64,000 nt of DNA from Pseudoglutamicibacter albus (GTDB lineage: Bacteria > Actinomycetota > Actinomycetes > Actinomycetales > Micrococcaceae), in assembly GCF_031458175.1 (NCBI RefSeq), contig NZ_JAVDXX010000001.1, positions 496,001 to 560,000 of the forward strand, read 5' to 3'. Below are positions 34,859-45,559 of this stretch, piece after piece. Positions within the stretch are counted from its first letter, which is position 1. The number at the start of each line of letters is the position of its first letter. The notes below the pieces were generated by a model, which saw only the letters and a program-made list of their open reading frames with translations, had not been told where the DNA came from and made no database searches. The position numbers and the translations under genes are program-made.

Positions 34859-35776
34859 ATGGTGATCCGGCAGATCGTGAACCGGGCCGGCGCCCGGATG
34901 GCGGATCTGCGCTCGCCGGACCCCAGCATCCGCACCCTCACGAATGAGGACGCGCCAGCGTTGCTCGCGTTGATCGCGCGCAACCCTGTCCAGCATGCTT
35001 TCGTTCAGCAGCAACTCGATGTTGTTGGCGGCAAGATCGATGTGTTGCCTGGCGCGCGCATCCTGGGCCGCTTCGATGATGCAGGCGTGATGGTTGCGGC
35101 GTGCTGGCTGGGCGCGAACGTGGTGCCTGTGACCGCGGATGAAGGCGAGCAAGCCCGGGAACACGGTGAAGCGTTCGGGCGGCGGGTCCTGACCAGCCGT
35201 AAGCGCTTCGCCTCGATTTTCGGTCCGAAAGCAGGAGTTGAAGGGATCTGGGATGTGGTGAAGACCAGCCCGGCCTTCTACCCGCGTAGTGTGCGGCTCA
35301 CCCAGCCGTTCATGACGTTGGAAGGCCCGGCTGTGATCGAAGGATCTGGCCGAGTCCGGCAAGGGTATGTGAGTGATTTCGATGCGTTCTGGCCGGCTTC
35401 CGTTGCGATGTTCACCGAGGAGCTTGGCTATTCACCCCTCGATGTAGGCGAGGCCTCCTATAGGGCGCGGGTCAAACAGTTGCTGGCGTGCGGGCAGGCT
35501 CTGCTCGAGCCGGGTGCGGCGGGCACAACGGTGCGGTTCAAAGCCGAGCTCGGGGTTGTGACCGGCCAAGCCACACAGATCCAGGGCGTATGGATGCATC
35601 CGGGCCACCGCGGCATCGGGCTTTCAGCGAGCCGCGTGGCAGATGTCGTGGCCCATGCGCACACGTGGGCGCCCGTGACGAGCCTGTACGTCAACGACTA
35701 CAATCACGCGGCTCGAGCCGTCTATGAGAAGGTGGGTTTCCAAACCACCGGGATGTTCGCGACCGTCCTGCTATGA
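34859..35776 (+). CDS. DUF4081 and GNAT domain acetyltransferase
   Basis: A 305-residue protein, 18 bases after ispG. Residues about 25-160 match the N-terminal DUF4081 module (RTLTNEDAPALLALIARNPVQHAF, GRFDDAGVMVAACWLGANVVPV); residues 190-305 are a GNAT domain with the acetyl-CoA loop QIQGVWMHPGHRGIGLSASRVADVV and the C-terminal YVNDYNHAARAVYEKVGF motif. The protein is the counterpart of the mycobacterial gene downstream of gcpE (Rv2867c). Substrate unknown. An in-frame ATG at 34898 could be an alternative start. Confidence 0.85.
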   Translation: MVIRQIVNRAGARMADLRSPDPSIRTLTNEDAPALLALIARNPVQHAFVQQQLDVVGGKIDVLPGARILGRFDDAGVMVAACWLGANVVPVTADEGEQAREHGEAFGRRVLTSRKRFASIFGPKAGVEGIWDVVKTSPAFYPRSVRLTQPFMTLEGPAVIEGSGRVRQGYVSDFDAFWPASVAMFTEELGYSPLDVGEASYRARVKQLLACGQALLEPGAAGTTVRFKAELGVVTGQATQIQGVWMHPGHRGIGLSASRVADVVAHAHTWAPVTSLYVNDYNHAARAVYEKVGFQTTGMFATVLL

Positions 35777-35939
35777 GCATCGAATCCCGGGACGGGCACG
35801 CGGCAGCGCGCCACATAGCCGGCCGCTATGCGTGGGCAGACTACACTGGACACGAGCCGTCACCGGATACTAACGGTGAACGCAACCGATTTGCTGATTC
35901 ACTCTGCACACCCCGATCCACCCTGAAAGGGGAGGCCCT

Positions 35940-37736
35940 GTGGTAACACGCCTTTCAACGTTCTTTCTCCGCACGCTGCGCGACGACCCTGCCGAAGCTG
36001 AGCTCGCAAGCCACAAGTTGTTAGTCCGGGCTGGCTACATCCGCCGTGCAGCACCGGGCATCTATTCCTGGCTGCCGCTGGGGCTCAAGGTCCTGAACAA
36101 GGTCGAGAACATTGTGCGTGAAGAAATGAACGCGATCGGCGCTCAGGAAGTGCATTTCCCGGCGTTGCTTCCGAAAGAGCCCTATGAGGCGACGGGCCGC
36201 TGGGAAGAATACGGAGACAACATTTTCCGTCTGCAGGACCGCCGTAAGGCCGACTATCTACTCGCGCCAACGCACGAGGAAATGTTCACCCTCTTGGTCA
36301 AAGACATGTACTCCTCGTATAAGGATCTGCCGGTGTACCTGTACCAGATCCAGACGAAGTACCGCGACGAGGCCCGCCCGCGCGCTGGCCTGTTGCGCGG
36401 CCGTGAATTCATCATGAAGGACTCCTATTCCTTCACCCTGGATGAGGAAGGCCTCGACGAGGCATACGAGGCCCACCGCGCCGCGTACCTCAAGATTTTT
36501 GAGCGTTTGAACCTGGAGGTCCGCCCGGTCTTCGCGATGGCGGGAGCGATGGGTGGCTCGAAGTCGGAAGAGTTCCTGCACCCAACCGAAGCGGGCGAGG
36601 ACACGTTCGTGGTCTCCCCAGGCGGTTACGCCGCCAACGTTGAGGCCGTGACGACGCCGCCGCTGGACCCGATCGACTACACCGACGCGCCGGCCGCCCA
36701 CGTTGAGCTGACCCCGAACAGCGAGACCATCGAAACGCTCGTTGACGCAGCGAACGAGAACCACCCGAAGGACACCCCGTGGACTGCCGCGGACACACTC
36801 AAGTGCGTTGCGTTGGTTGTTGTGACACCGAACGGTGAGCGCGAACTCGCCGTCGTGGGTGTGCCCGGCAACCGCCAGGCTGACCTCAAACGAATCGAGG
36901 CGACCATCGGTGAGCTCATGGGTATCGTCGGCGAATCCCAGGTTGAGGTTGCCACCGATGACGACCTCGGCCGTCACCCTGAACTGGTCAAGGGCTACAT
37001 CGGCCCTGGCTTGTCGAAGGATGAGGCCGTTTTGGGTCGTGAAGCACGTTCGGGCGTCCCGTTCTTCGTTGACCCTCGTGTTGTTGAGGGGTCAACCTGG
37101 ATCACGGGCGCGAACCTCCGTGACCATCACGTCTTCGGTTTGGTTGCAGGCCGTGACTTCGGCTGGGATGGTGTGCTTGAGGCTGTTGCGGTGGAAGACG
37201 GCGACCCCGCACCCGATGGTTCCGGTCCGTTGAAGACGACCCGCGGCATCGAGATGGGCCACATCTTCCAGCTGGGCCGCCGCTACGCTGAAGCGTTGGA
37301 CCTGAAGGTTTTGGATCCCAACGGTAAAGCGCAGGTTGTCACGATGGGTTCCTACGGCGTGGGCGTGACCCGCGCGGTTGCGGCTATCGCTGAGGCCCAT
37401 CATGATGACAAGGGCCTCGTGTGGCCTCGGGCTGTGGCACCCGCCGATGTTGTGGTGATCATCGCTGGCAAGGGGGAAGAGCTCACGGAAACCGCCGAGG
37501 ACATCGCGGGCAAGCTCGATGACGCCGGCTTGGAGGTCATGCTCGATGACCGCGCCAAGGTTTCTGCGGGCGTGAAGTTCCGTGACGCTGAGCTGATCGG
37601 TATCCCTACCACTGTTGTTGTGGGCCGCGGCGTGGCCGATGGCGTGGTTGAGGTCAAGGACCGCGCCACGGGCGAGGCCGAGAACATCGCGCTCGATGCC
37701 GTGGTTGAGCACGTTGCCCAGCTCGCAGCTCACTAA
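35940..37736 (+). CDS. proS: Prolyl-tRNA synthetase (bacterial type)
   Basis: Charges tRNA-Pro. 598 residues with class II motif 1 ([24 protein letters not shown]), motif 2 ([25 protein letters not shown]) and motif 3 ([16 protein letters not shown]). Between motifs 2 and 3 lies the editing INS domain (about 230-400), which marks the prokaryote-type enzyme and removes mischarged Ala. The C-terminal anticodon-binding domain follows. GTG 35940 is preceded by GGGGAGG at seven bases. The place before the rimP-nusA-infB block is conserved. Confidence 0.97.
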   Translation: MVTRLSTFFLRTLRDDPAEAELASHKLLVRAGYIRRAAPGIYSWLPLGLKVLNKVENIVREEMNAIGAQEVHFPALLPKEPYEATGRWEEYGDNIFRLQDRRKADYLLAPTHEEMFTLLVKDMYSSYKDLPVYLYQIQTKYRDEARPRAGLLRGREFIMKDSYSFTLDEEGLDEAYEAHRAAYLKIFERLNLEVRPVFAMAGAMGGSKSEEFLHPTEAGEDTFVVSPGGYAANVEAVTTPPLDPIDYTDAPAAHVELTPNSETIETLVDAANENHPKDTPWTAADTLKCVALVVVTPNGERELAVVGVPGNRQADLKRIEATIGELMGIVGESQVEVATDDDLGRHPELVKGYIGPGLSKDEAVLGREARSGVPFFVDPRVVEGSTWITGANLRDHHVFGLVAGRDFGWDGVLEAVAVEDGDPAPDGSGPLKTTRGIEMGHIFQLGRRYAEALDLKVLDPNGKAQVVTMGSYGVGVTRAVAAIAEAHHDDKGLVWPRAVAPADVVVIIAGKGEELTETAEDIAGKLDDAGLEVMLDDRAKVSAGVKFRDAELIGIPTTVVVGRGVADGVVEVKDRATGEAENIALDAVVEHVAQLAAH

Positions 37737-37744
37737 GCTCGCCT

Positions 37745-38545
37745 ATGGACTACATCCTGACGGACACCGGCGCGCTCAACATCGGGCTGATCCTGTTGGT
37801 TTTGGGCGCCGGTTTCCTTGCAGGATGGGTCGATTCGGTGGTCGGCGGAGGCGGGTTGATCCAGCTTCCGGTCGTGTTGCTGATTCCGGGGCTTACCCCG
37901 GTTCAGGCTTTGGCCACGAATAAGGTCGGCTCGATCTTTGGTACCACGACATCGGCTATCACGTATGGTCGGCGTGTGCGGCCGGACCTCGCCACGAGTC
38001 TGGGTCTTGCTCTCACCGCGGGGCTCGCCTCGGTGGGTGGGGCCGCTGTGGCCTCGATACTGCCTACCGAGGTTTTCAAACCCATCATCCTCGTAGCGCT
38101 TGTTGTGGTTTTCGTTTTCACACTCGCTAAGAAGAACATGGGGGCCTCAACCGCGCTCAAGCATGCGAGCATGAAGCACCATGTTCGGGCGTGGGGGATC
38201 GGTATCGCGATCGGGTTTTATGATGGCGTGCTGGGGCCGGGCACGGGATCGTTTCTGGTGATCGCCTTGGTTGGGGTTTTGGGGTATTCGTTCCTGGATG
38301 GATCAGCGCGCGCGAAGATCGCTAACTGGGCCACCAACTTCGGTGCGTTGTGCTTCTTCATCCCCGCAGGCCACGTCGTGTGGCCGCTCGGTATTGGCTT
38401 AGGCATCGCGAACATGTTCGGGGGCTATATCGGTTCGCGGATGGCGGTTTCAGCCGGCTCGCGTTTTGTGCGGATCGTGTTCCTCGTGGTCGTGACCGCG
38501 CTCATCATCAGCGTTGGAGCGGACACCCTTCGGCAACTGAGCTAG
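37745..38545 (+). CDS. TSUP (TauE/SafE) family permease
   Basis: A 266-residue membrane protein with eight hydrophobic helices arranged as two repeats. The family motif G-x-x-x-G-x-x-D-S-x-V-G-G-G-G appears as GFLAGWVDSVVGGGGLIQLP near residues 22-41, and the second repeat as GIAIGFYDGVLGPGTGSF near 155. TSUP proteins move sulfonates, sulfite, thiosulfate or organic anions; the substrate is open here. It begins nine bases after proS. The stop codon lies in a 13-bp tandem repeat. Confidence 0.88.
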   Translation: MDYILTDTGALNIGLILLVLGAGFLAGWVDSVVGGGGLIQLPVVLLIPGLTPVQALATNKVGSIFGTTTSAITYGRRVRPDLATSLGLALTAGLASVGGAAVASILPTEVFKPIILVALVVVFVFTLAKKNMGASTALKHASMKHHVRAWGIGIAIGFYDGVLGPGTGSFLVIALVGVLGYSFLDGSARAKIANWATNFGALCFFIPAGHVVWPLGIGLGIANMFGGYIGSRMAVSAGSRFVRIVFLVVVTALIISVGADTLRQLS

Positions 38546-38574
38546 CCCGCTGAGTTAGCCCGCTGAGTTAGTGA
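38537..38574. repeat. 13-bp tandem repeat spanning the TSUP stop codon
   Basis: Nearly three copies of CTGAGYTAGCCCG starting at 38537, 38550 and 38563. The TAG stop at 38543-38545 lies in the first copy. Confidence 0.85.
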
Positions 38575-38584
38575 GGCGAGCTAG

Positions 38585-39733
38585 CTAACGCGTGTATCCG
38601 GCGACCTGGAAAGACAAAGCCATGAGCACGATGCGCGCCTCACCGTGATAGTGCGCCGCGAGGTGTTGCAGCGGTTCAGCGAGTGACGCTTGCGCTGAAG
38701 CGAGCTTTTCCGTTCCGGGAGCGAGGTAGTCTTCCCGCGGCCCGATGGTCGCAGCAGCATAGGGGTGCCCGGACGCTTTCCCGAGACCGAGCGTGAGATC
38801 ACGCGAGGCTTCGAACCATTCCTGATTGCTGTCTGCTGGGTTTCGGTGCGCGATGATGCGTGCCGCTTCAGTGATCTTGGCTGATGTTCGGCCCGTCCGA
38901 TCCCACAAGGCGGCGGCCTGTTCAGGTTCGCTGGGGTCCGCTAGGGCAACCACGTCCCCTAAAGCCGCCACGGGGTCGGTGAGGCTTGCGGAAGCTAGCG
39001 CTTCCTTGATCACTGCGGCCGCATCGTTATCTAGGGGTGGGGCGCCGGCTTTCTGGGAAGCCGAGTACAGCGTGACGGAGGCTGCGATCAGCCGGGATGC
39101 ATCCTCACGGCTCAGCTGCTCATTATCGCTAGGACGCAAGGCCAACTGCATAAGCTCACCGGAGAGGACGGCGGCGTCTTTAGCGTTATCCTGCCCGCTG
39201 GCTTTCTGAGCGGCTACATGTTCTTCGATCCACCGCATCTCACGGTTAGTAGCCGGCCCACCCCAGGCGTCAGAGCCACTCAACAGCTCATAGGCTGTGC
39301 GTGCCGCGGTCGTGACATCCTCGCCGCTATGGGCCTGATCCACCTGCGCGAGCAAAACCCGGGCACGGTACACAGGGCTGTGTTCGGTCCGGGACACAGC
39401 CTTATCGAATACAGCGTCTCCAGGCCTTGCGTTAGCGGAATAGCTGCTCGTGGTGGTTGTGACGCCTAACCAGCATGTGCTCACCATCAGCACAGACACG
39501 GCGGCGCGGCCCATCCGTGAACCGGAACCGCGGGACTGTTGGGTATCCCGCCGTGCCCGCCGACCGTCGCCTGGGGACTGTTGGTTATTGCCCGAGGTTG
39601 GTTGGTCGTCTCCCGAGGTTTGTTGGCCGTCGCCTGGGGTCTGTTGGTCGTTACCCTGGGCCTGCGGAGCTTCCTGAGTTGCCGGCGACGTCTCCTGTGT
39701 CGCTGACTCCGTGGAATCCTGTACTGAACGCAT
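38585..39733 (-). CDS. Hypothetical membrane-anchored protein with repeat-rich N-terminus
   Basis: A 382-residue protein of no recognised family. Residues 1-70 are Gln/Gly/Asp-rich and built from an 8-residue unit (TPGDGQQT, TSGDDQPT, TSGNNQQS, SPGDGRRA; 24-bp DNA period). A single hydrophobic segment near 75-92 (MGRAAVSVLMVSTCWLGV) predicts a cytoplasmic tail and an exported part of about 290 residues, rich in Ala and helices. It is divergent from rimP and convergent with the TSUP gene. The extracytoplasmic part ends in a hydrophobic ARIVLMALSFQVAGY. A link to ribosome genes is only positional. Confidence 0.6.
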   Translation of the reverse strand: MRSVQDSTESATQETSPATQEAPQAQGNDQQTPGDGQQTSGDDQPTSGNNQQSPGDGRRARRDTQQSRGSGSRMGRAAVSVLMVSTCWLGVTTTTSSYSANARPGDAVFDKAVSRTEHSPVYRARVLLAQVDQAHSGEDVTTAARTAYELLSGSDAWGGPATNREMRWIEEHVAAQKASGQDNAKDAAVLSGELMQLALRPSDNEQLSREDASRLIAASVTLYSASQKAGAPPLDNDAAAVIKEALASASLTDPVAALGDVVALADPSEPEQAAALWDRTGRTSAKITEAARIIAHRNPADSNQEWFEASRDLTLGLGKASGHPYAAATIGPREDYLAPGTEKLASAQASLAEPLQHLAAHYHGEARIVLMALSFQVAGYTR

Positions 39734-39796
39734 AACGCTATGGTGCCATGCGGGTAGGGTAGATCTGTACAGACACAGCGTAAAGGGAGGAATAGC

Positions 39797-40429
39797 GTGT
39801 CATCCCACAGCATGCCAGCCGATAACGCGTCGAGGCACGAGGGTTCGCCATGGGCTCCTGAAGCAATCACGCGAGCTATCGAGCCTGTGATCAGCGATGC
39901 TGGTTTGATCGTTGAAGACGTCACGGTCAAAGGTGGGAACACACCAACCCTGCAGATTCTGGTTGATCTGCCGAGCGGTACGGATGCGGTGGATCTGGAT
40001 GTTCTCGCTGAAGTTTCGCAGCAGGTGGGCGAGGTTTTGGATAACGGTTTGCTTGCCTCCTCGGGTGCTTATGAGCTTGAGGTTTCCTCGCCGGGGGCTT
40101 CGCGTCCGCTCACACAGCCTCGCCACTTCCAGCGCAACGTGGGCCGTGTGATTCGTGTGGTGAGCGAGGATGAAGACTTCACAGGCACCGTGCTTGAGGC
40201 CGACGACGAGGGCATTGTGATCGAGCCGATCAAGCCTGCGCCTAAGAAGGGCATGAAAGATAAGGTGCTTGATCCGGTGCGGCGCGAGTATGCTGACATT
40301 CGTCGCGCGAAGGTTGACATCGAGGCGACGGCGGCGGCACGGTTGGCTGCCGTAAAGGACGCCGAGGATGTGGCAGAAGAGTCAATGGAAGATCCAGCAC
40401 AGTCAGGTCTAACGGGCGAGGAGGCCTAA
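39797..40429 (+). CDS. rimP: Ribosome maturation factor RimP
   Basis: A 30S assembly factor of 210 residues. Marks are [20 protein letters not shown], then [12 protein letters not shown] and the core motif [20 protein letters not shown] near residue 95-115, and the C-terminal SH3-like domain with [18 protein letters not shown] 39797 follows AAAGGGAGG by six bases; ATG 39812 is a second possibility. The last 55 residues are longer and more acidic than in E. coli. nusA begins two bases after the stop. Confidence 0.95.
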   Translation: MSSHSMPADNASRHEGSPWAPEAITRAIEPVISDAGLIVEDVTVKGGNTPTLQILVDLPSGTDAVDLDVLAEVSQQVGEVLDNGLLASSGAYELEVSSPGASRPLTQPRHFQRNVGRVIRVVSEDEDFTGTVLEADDEGIVIEPIKPAPKKGMKDKVLDPVRREYADIRRAKVDIEATAAARLAAVKDAEDVAEESMEDPAQSGLTGEEA

Positions 40430-40431
40430 GA

Positions 40432-41412
40432 ATGCATATTGATATGACGGCGTTGCGTCAGCTTGAAAAGGACCGCGATATTCCGCTGGATCGGCTGATC
40501 AACGCGATCGAGCATGCGCTTGTCCTCGCTTATGACAAGGAGCCCGGCGCTATCCGCGGCGCGCGTGCGGAATTGGACCGTAAAACCGGTGTCGCCACCA
40601 TTTGGGCGCCTGAGGTTGATGAGAACAACCAGCGGATCGGTGAGTTCGATGACACGCCTGCGGACTTCGGCCGGGTAGCAGCAGCGACGGCGCGGCAAGT
40701 GATCTTCCAGCGCCTGCGCGATGCTGAAGACGAAGCCGTCCTAGGCACCTTCCGCGATAAGCAAGGCGAGATCCTCTCCGGAGTGATCCAGCAGGGCCGT
40801 GATCCACGCATGGTCCAGGTTGATCTTGGAACCCTTGAAGCGGTCCTGCCGCCACCGGAGCAGGTACCGGGCGAGGATTACAGCCACGGACGTCGTCTGC
40901 GCGTGTATGTCACCGATGTGCACCGCGGCCCTAAAGGCCCCTCGATCACGGTTTCACGCACCCACCCGCAGCTGGTGCATAAACTGTTTGAACTTGAGGT
41001 CCCGGAGATCCAGGACAAGACGGTCGAGATCGTTTCGATCGCACGTGAAGCGGGCCACCGCACCAAGCTCGCGGTGCGTGCCCGCGTTGAGGGCCTCAAC
41101 GCTAAGGGAGCCTGCATCGGCGAGATGGGTTCTCGTGTGCGCGCGGTGATGACCGAGCTCAACGACGAGAAGATCGACATCATCACGTGGGATCCAGACC
41201 CTGCACAGTTTGTAGCTCACGCGCTTTCGCCAGCCAAGGTGCTCTCGGTTGAAGTTTTGAGCGAAGACCTACACCACGTCCGCGCTGTTGTCCCGGACGA
41301 TCAGCTCTCGCTTGCGATCGGCAAGGAGGGGCAAAACGCTCGTCTTGCGGCCAAGCTCACGGGCTGGAGAATCGACGTTGTCTCGCCAGCGCGTCAGAGC
41401 GCGGTAGACTAG
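40432..41412 (+). CDS. nusA: Transcription termination/antitermination factor NusA
   Basis: A 326-residue RNA polymerase partner that controls pausing, termination and antitermination. Order: N-terminal polymerase-binding domain (1-115), S1 domain (about 125-190, [18 protein letters not shown]), and two KH domains ([23 protein letters not shown] and [36 protein letters not shown]). It lacks the acidic repeats of E. coli NusA, as usual for Actinobacteria. It is two bases from rimP and 55 bases from rnpM. Confidence 0.97.
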   Translation: MHIDMTALRQLEKDRDIPLDRLINAIEHALVLAYDKEPGAIRGARAELDRKTGVATIWAPEVDENNQRIGEFDDTPADFGRVAAATARQVIFQRLRDAEDEAVLGTFRDKQGEILSGVIQQGRDPRMVQVDLGTLEAVLPPPEQVPGEDYSHGRRLRVYVTDVHRGPKGPSITVSRTHPQLVHKLFELEVPEIQDKTVEIVSIAREAGHRTKLAVRARVEGLNAKGACIGEMGSRVRAVMTELNDEKIDIITWDPDPAQFVAHALSPAKVLSVEVLSEDLHHVRAVVPDDQLSLAIGKEGQNARLAAKLTGWRIDVVSPARQSAVD

Positions 41413-41467
41413 ACAGGTCAGAAGTTCAGTCTGTTGCGCCCAAATACGGGGCAGAGGATGGGAGTTC

Positions 41468-41788
41468 GTGGTGAACAAGGGTTCTTCACGTAGCCCCATC
41501 CGGACCTGTATAGGGTGCAGGCTCACCGATGACCAAGCCGTTCTTTTGCGGCTAGTGCGGAACCCCGGAAGCGCGCGAGTGGTTCCGGATCCGCAACGCC
41601 GTAAAACGGGGCGCGGTGCTTGGGTGCACCGTAACCCCGAGTGTGTACGGCGGGCAGTGAATCGGAACGCAGCGAACAGGGCCTTCAGGGCTCGCAGTGT
41701 CGTTGATGAAGATGAGTTGCTTGCCGTCATCAACCTGGGCATAACCGGTGTCCAGGGTTCAACCATGACCGATCAGAAAGCGGGTTAA
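41468..41788 (+). CDS. rnpM: YlxR/RnpM family RNA-binding protein
   Basis: A small 106-residue protein of the DUF448/YlxR family; its Bacillus relative binds RNase P RNA and tunes RNase P. Marks are PIRTCIGCRLTD near the N-terminus and RKTGRGAWVHRNPECVRRA in the core. The start is the first of two adjacent GTG codons (41468 or 41471), after GGGAG. Position between nusA and infB is the standard one. The C-terminal 25 residues are less conserved. Confidence 0.9.
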   Translation: MVNKGSSRSPIRTCIGCRLTDDQAVLLRLVRNPGSARVVPDPQRRKTGRGAWVHRNPECVRRAVNRNAANRAFRARSVVDEDELLAVINLGITGVQGSTMTDQKAG

Positions 41789-41986
41789 GAAGAGTGGCAA
41801 CCCGATGAACACGCAACGGTGATGGGCCAGAGATGAACAACCTCAGGCTCGGAAATCAGCGTGCGTTCCGCTTAGCGGGGCGCACACCACGAAATCTAGG
41901 GTCCGTGGTCTTACACGTCACGTGCAACGCTTTTACTTGATGCGCGTGAGCGTTCAAAAGGATACGCGGACCAGAGAAGGAGAACT

Positions 41987-44905
41987 GTGGCCAAGAAGGT
42001 CCGCGTACATGAGCTCGCTAAAGAGCTCGGCATTCCGTCAAAGGAAGCCATGGCAAAACTTGAGGAGATGGGCGAGTTCGTCCGCTCAGCTTCCTCCACG
42101 ATCGAGCCGCCGGTCGTCAAGCGTTTGCGGGAAGCATTCCCGAACGCCGCAGGCGGCGATTCCGCTCAGGCGGATCAACCGAAGGTGAAGACTGCGCAGG
42201 TTCAGGGTGCGGGAACCCGAACCTCCGATCCAGCTCCAGCGGCTGCCGCTAAGCCAGCTGATGATGCCCCTCAGCCGGAAGCTAAGCCAGCTACCGCAAA
42301 GAAGGCGGCATCGGCGGAGAAGCCAGCGCCGAAACCGGGCCCTAAGCCTGGACCTAAACCGGGTCCTAAGCCTGGCCCGAAGCAGGCCCCTAAAGCCGCT
42401 GAGAAGCCTGACGCTAAGCCGGCGCCAGCTGCTAAGCCAGGCCCGGCTAAGAAGGCACCGGCAACCCCTCAGGCGACCCCGCGCACTGCTGCGCCGAAGC
42501 CCGGTCCAAAGCCTGGTCCGCGTCCGGGTAACAACCCGTTCAGCACCCCATCCTCACAGGGTCGCGGCAACGATGCTGGCCCACGCCCACCTCGCGGTGG
42601 CGCACGCCCAGGCCCACGTCCGGGTGGAGGCCGTGGTGGTGCCCCACGTCCAGGCAACAACCCGTTCTCAAACCAGCAGGGCATGCGCGGCGAAGGCGGC
42701 GGCCGCGGCGGACAACGTCAGGGTTCTGCAGGTTCGGGCGGCCCACGTCCAGGCGCGCCACGCCCACCACGCGGTGCGGCCTCGGGTTCAGGCGGTCCAC
42801 GCCCTAACCCGAACATGATGCCTAAGAAGCTCGACCTCAACGTCAACCAGCCGCGTCCAGGTGGTGGCCGTCCAGGTGGCGGCGGTCGGCCAGGCGGTGG
42901 CGGACGTTCCGGTGGCGGAGGCGGTTTCCGTGGTGGCCGCGGCGGCGGTCGCGGTAACGCGGCAGGCGCATTCGGTCGCGGCGGTCCACGCCGTGGTCGC
43001 AACCGCAAGTCCAAGCGCGCCAAGCGCCAGGAGATGGAGCAACAGGGCGCACCAGTCATCGGCGGCGTGGTTGTTCCACGCGGCGATGGCAACACGGTAG
43101 TTCGGTTGCGTCGCGGTGCGACCTTGGCTGACTTCGCTGAACGCATCAAGGCAGATCCAGCCGCACTTGTGACGGTGCTGTTCCACCTCGGTGAAATGGC
43201 TACGGCTAACCAGTCGCTGGATGAATCGACGTTTGAGATCCTCGGTGAAGAGCTGGGCTATAAGGTCCAGGTCGTGTCCCCGGAGGACGAAGAGCGCGAA
43301 CTGTTCGAGTCCTTCCACATCGACCTCGAGGCAGAAGCCGAGGCCGAGACCGAGGACATGCTCGAGCCTCGTCCACCTGTGGTGACCATCATGGGTCACG
43401 TTGACCACGGTAAGACCCGCACGCTGGATGCGATCCGCCGCTCCAACGTAATCGAGGGTGAAGCCGGCGGCATCACCCAGCACATCGGTGCCTACCAGAT
43501 CTCTACGATGCACGAAGGTGACAACGGTGAAGAGGAACGCCTCTTGACCTTCATTGACACCCCTGGTCACGAAGCCTTCACGGCGATGCGTGCCCGCGGT
43601 GCCAAAGTCACTGACATCGCTGTGCTGGTTGTTGCAGCTGACGACGGCGTCATGCCGCAGACGGTTGAGGCGCTCAACCACGCGCAGGCGGCAGACGTGC
43701 CGATCGTGGTTGCGGTGAACAAGATCGATAAGCCGGAAGCCAACCCTGAGAAGGTCAAGGGCCAGCTCGCCGAGTACGGCCTGGTCCCTGAGGATTACGG
43801 CGGCGACACGATGTTCGTGCCGATCTCCGCTAAGCAGGACATCGGTATCCATGACCTGTTGGATGCGATCCTTCTGACCGCGGACGCAGCGCTCGAGTTG
43901 CGTGCTAACCCGGATAAGGACGCTCGCGGTATCGCGATCGAAGCGAACCTGGATAAGGGCCGCGGTGCGGTCACGACCGTTTTGGTTCAGTCGGGTACGC
44001 TCGCGGTCGGCGACACGATCGTTGCCGGTAAGGCGCACGGTCGCGTCCGTGCGATGTTCGATGAGAACGGTGAAGCGCTCGATGTCGCGTTGCCTTCGCG
44101 TGCGGTGCAGGTCTTGGGTCTTTCGAACGTTCCGCGCGCTGGTGACACGTTCATAGTGACTCCGGATGAGCGTACGGCCCGCCAGATCGCAGAGCGCCGC
44201 GAGGCAGCGGACCGTAACGCGATGCTCGCTAAGCGCCGTAAGCGCATTACGCTTGAGAACTTCGATGACGCTGTCGCTGAGGGCAAGATCGATACCCTCA
44301 ACCTCATCCTCAAGGGTGACGTATCCGGTGCTGTTGAAGCGCTTGAGGATTCGCTGCTCAAGATCGATGTGGGCGATGAGGTTCAGTTGCGTGTGATCCA
44401 CCGTGGCGTGGGTGCTATCACGCAGAACGACGTCAACCTGGCAACGGTCGATAACGCGATCATCATCGGCTTCAACGTCCGCCCTGCAGAGCGTGTCTCT
44501 GAGTACGCGGATGAAGAGGGCGTTGACATGCGCTTCTACTCGGTCATCTACCAGGCGATCGAGGACATCGAGAACGCGCTCAAGGGCATGCTCAAGCCTG
44601 AATACGAGGAAGTTGAGCTTGGCTCGGCGGAGATCCGCGAAGTGTTCCGTTCCTCGAAGTTCGGTAACATCGCCGGTTCGATTGTCCGTAGCGGCCTGAT
44701 CCGCCGTAACGCGAACGCTCGTTTGGTCCGTGACGGCAAGGTCGTCAATGACAAGCTCACGATCGAGTCGTTGCGTCGCTTCAAGGATGATGCCACCGAG
44801 GTCCGTGAGGGCTACGAATGTGGTATCGGCCTGGGTGGCTTCAACGACATCAAGGAAGGCGACATCATCGAGACGTGGGAGCTTCAAGAGAAGCCACGCG
44901 CCTAG
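41987..44905 (+). CDS. infB: Translation initiation factor IF-2
   Basis: The 972-residue GTPase that places fMet-tRNA on the ribosome. The first 50 residues form the IF2_N fold ([21 protein letters not shown]). Residues about 60-345 are a Pro/Lys/Ala then Gly/Arg-rich linker with perfect [12 protein letters not shown] repeats and RPGGGRPGG blocks. A second IF2_N unit lies near 375-425. The G domain follows: G1 GHVDHGKT at 470-477, G3 DTPGHE, G4 NKID. Domains II-IV complete the C-terminus ([22 protein letters not shown]). GTG 41987 follows GAAGGAGA by about five bases. Upstream 198 bases are gene-free and show nothing clear. Confidence 0.97.
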   Translation: MAKKVRVHELAKELGIPSKEAMAKLEEMGEFVRSASSTIEPPVVKRLREAFPNAAGGDSAQADQPKVKTAQVQGAGTRTSDPAPAAAAKPADDAPQPEAKPATAKKAASAEKPAPKPGPKPGPKPGPKPGPKQAPKAAEKPDAKPAPAAKPGPAKKAPATPQATPRTAAPKPGPKPGPRPGNNPFSTPSSQGRGNDAGPRPPRGGARPGPRPGGGRGGAPRPGNNPFSNQQGMRGEGGGRGGQRQGSAGSGGPRPGAPRPPRGAASGSGGPRPNPNMMPKKLDLNVNQPRPGGGRPGGGGRPGGGGRSGGGGGFRGGRGGGRGNAAGAFGRGGPRRGRNRKSKRAKRQEMEQQGAPVIGGVVVPRGDGNTVVRLRRGATLADFAERIKADPAALVTVLFHLGEMATANQSLDESTFEILGEELGYKVQVVSPEDEERELFESFHIDLEAEAEAETEDMLEPRPPVVTIMGHVDHGKTRTLDAIRRSNVIEGEAGGITQHIGAYQISTMHEGDNGEEERLLTFIDTPGHEAFTAMRARGAKVTDIAVLVVAADDGVMPQTVEALNHAQAADVPIVVAVNKIDKPEANPEKVKGQLAEYGLVPEDYGGDTMFVPISAKQDIGIHDLLDAILLTADAALELRANPDKDARGIAIEANLDKGRGAVTTVLVQSGTLAVGDTIVAGKAHGRVRAMFDENGEALDVALPSRAVQVLGLSNVPRAGDTFIVTPDERTARQIAERREAADRNAMLAKRRKRITLENFDDAVAEGKIDTLNLILKGDVSGAVEALEDSLLKIDVGDEVQLRVIHRGVGAITQNDVNLATVDNAIIIGFNVRPAERVSEYADEEGVDMRFYSVIYQAIEDIENALKGMLKPEYEEVELGSAEIREVFRSSKFGNIAGSIVRSGLIRRNANARLVRDGKVVNDKLTIESLRRFKDDATEVREGYECGIGLGGFNDIKEGDIIETWELQEKPRA

Positions 44906-44935
44906 TCTGCTGACCTCGAGCCTAGTCTGCTGACC
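44900..44935. repeat. 16-bp direct duplication spanning the infB stop codon
   Basis: GCCTAGTCTGCTGACC occurs at 44900-44915 and 44920-44935 (period 20). The infB TAG is at 44903-44905 in the first copy. Confidence 0.92.
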
Positions 44936-44951
44936 AGTAGCTAGCGTTATG

Positions 44952-45013
44952 AACGCAAAGCCCGCGGCGGGTTGAGAGTACATGTGCTCTTGCCCGCCGC
45001 GGGCTTTCGCGTT
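44952..45013 (+). terminator. Terminator after infB
   Basis: A long stem pairs AACGCAAAGCCCGCGGCGGG (44952-44971) with the complementary 44993-45013, with one bulged base; the loop contains a second small hairpin (GAGAG...CTCTT). It is followed by no clear T-run beyond TTT within the arm. Confidence 0.75.
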
Positions 45014-45123
45014 GGCAGGGCCGGCTGGTGTCAAGGCAGGGGCTACGCACCGATAGGATGGAGGCAGAGAATATTGTTGGTAGCGCACGCAACTGTTGGT
45101 GGTGCGCAGGGAAGGAGCACATC

Positions 45124-45552
45124 ATGACTGGTTCGCCGCGTGCAGCTAAGTTGGCCCAGCGCATCAAGGTGGTTATGGCGCAGGCTCTCACGAAGGTGGT
45201 TCGTGATGATGCGATGGAGTCTGTGACGGTCACGGATGCGCGCGTGACGAATGATCTTCAGAATGCGACCGTCTACTACACGGTTTTGGGTGACGATGAG
45301 CAGAAGGCTCAGATTGCTGAGCTGTTCGAAGCCAACCGTGGCCGTTTGCGTAAGGAGCTGGGCTCGCAGCTAACAACTCGCTTGACCCCAACCTTGGAGT
45401 TCGTTCCGGATGAGGTCCCGATGAACGCCTCCCACGTTGAGGAGCTGTTGCGTGCCGCCCGTGAAAAGGACGCTGCGGTAGCTGAGCTTGCCGAGGGCGC
45501 AGAATACGCTGGGGATGCTGAGCCGTATAAGGCACCGGAAGACGAGGCTTAG
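45124..45552 (+). CDS. rbfA: Ribosome-binding factor A
   Basis: A 30S maturation and cold-adaptation factor with a KH-like fold, 142 residues from ATG 45124. GGGAAGGAG lies six bases before the ATG. Marks are RAAKLAQRIKVVMAQAL near the N-terminus and VTVTDARVTNDLQNATVYYTVLG in the core, then LTPTLEFVPDEV. The acidic C-terminal tail (about 120-142) is lineage-specific. It is followed by truB after seven bases. Confidence 0.95.
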   Translation: MTGSPRAAKLAQRIKVVMAQALTKVVRDDAMESVTVTDARVTNDLQNATVYYTVLGDDEQKAQIAELFEANRGRLRKELGSQLTTRLTPTLEFVPDEVPMNASHVEELLRAAREKDAAVAELAEGAEYAGDAEPYKAPEDEA

Positions 45553-45559
45553 GCGCTGT

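Noticed and set aside
42788-45088. A 766-codon open frame on the minus strand opposite infB
   Set aside because: It is a shadow of the strongly biased infB gene; the product is His/Arg/Asp-rich without domains and lacks a ribosome-binding site.
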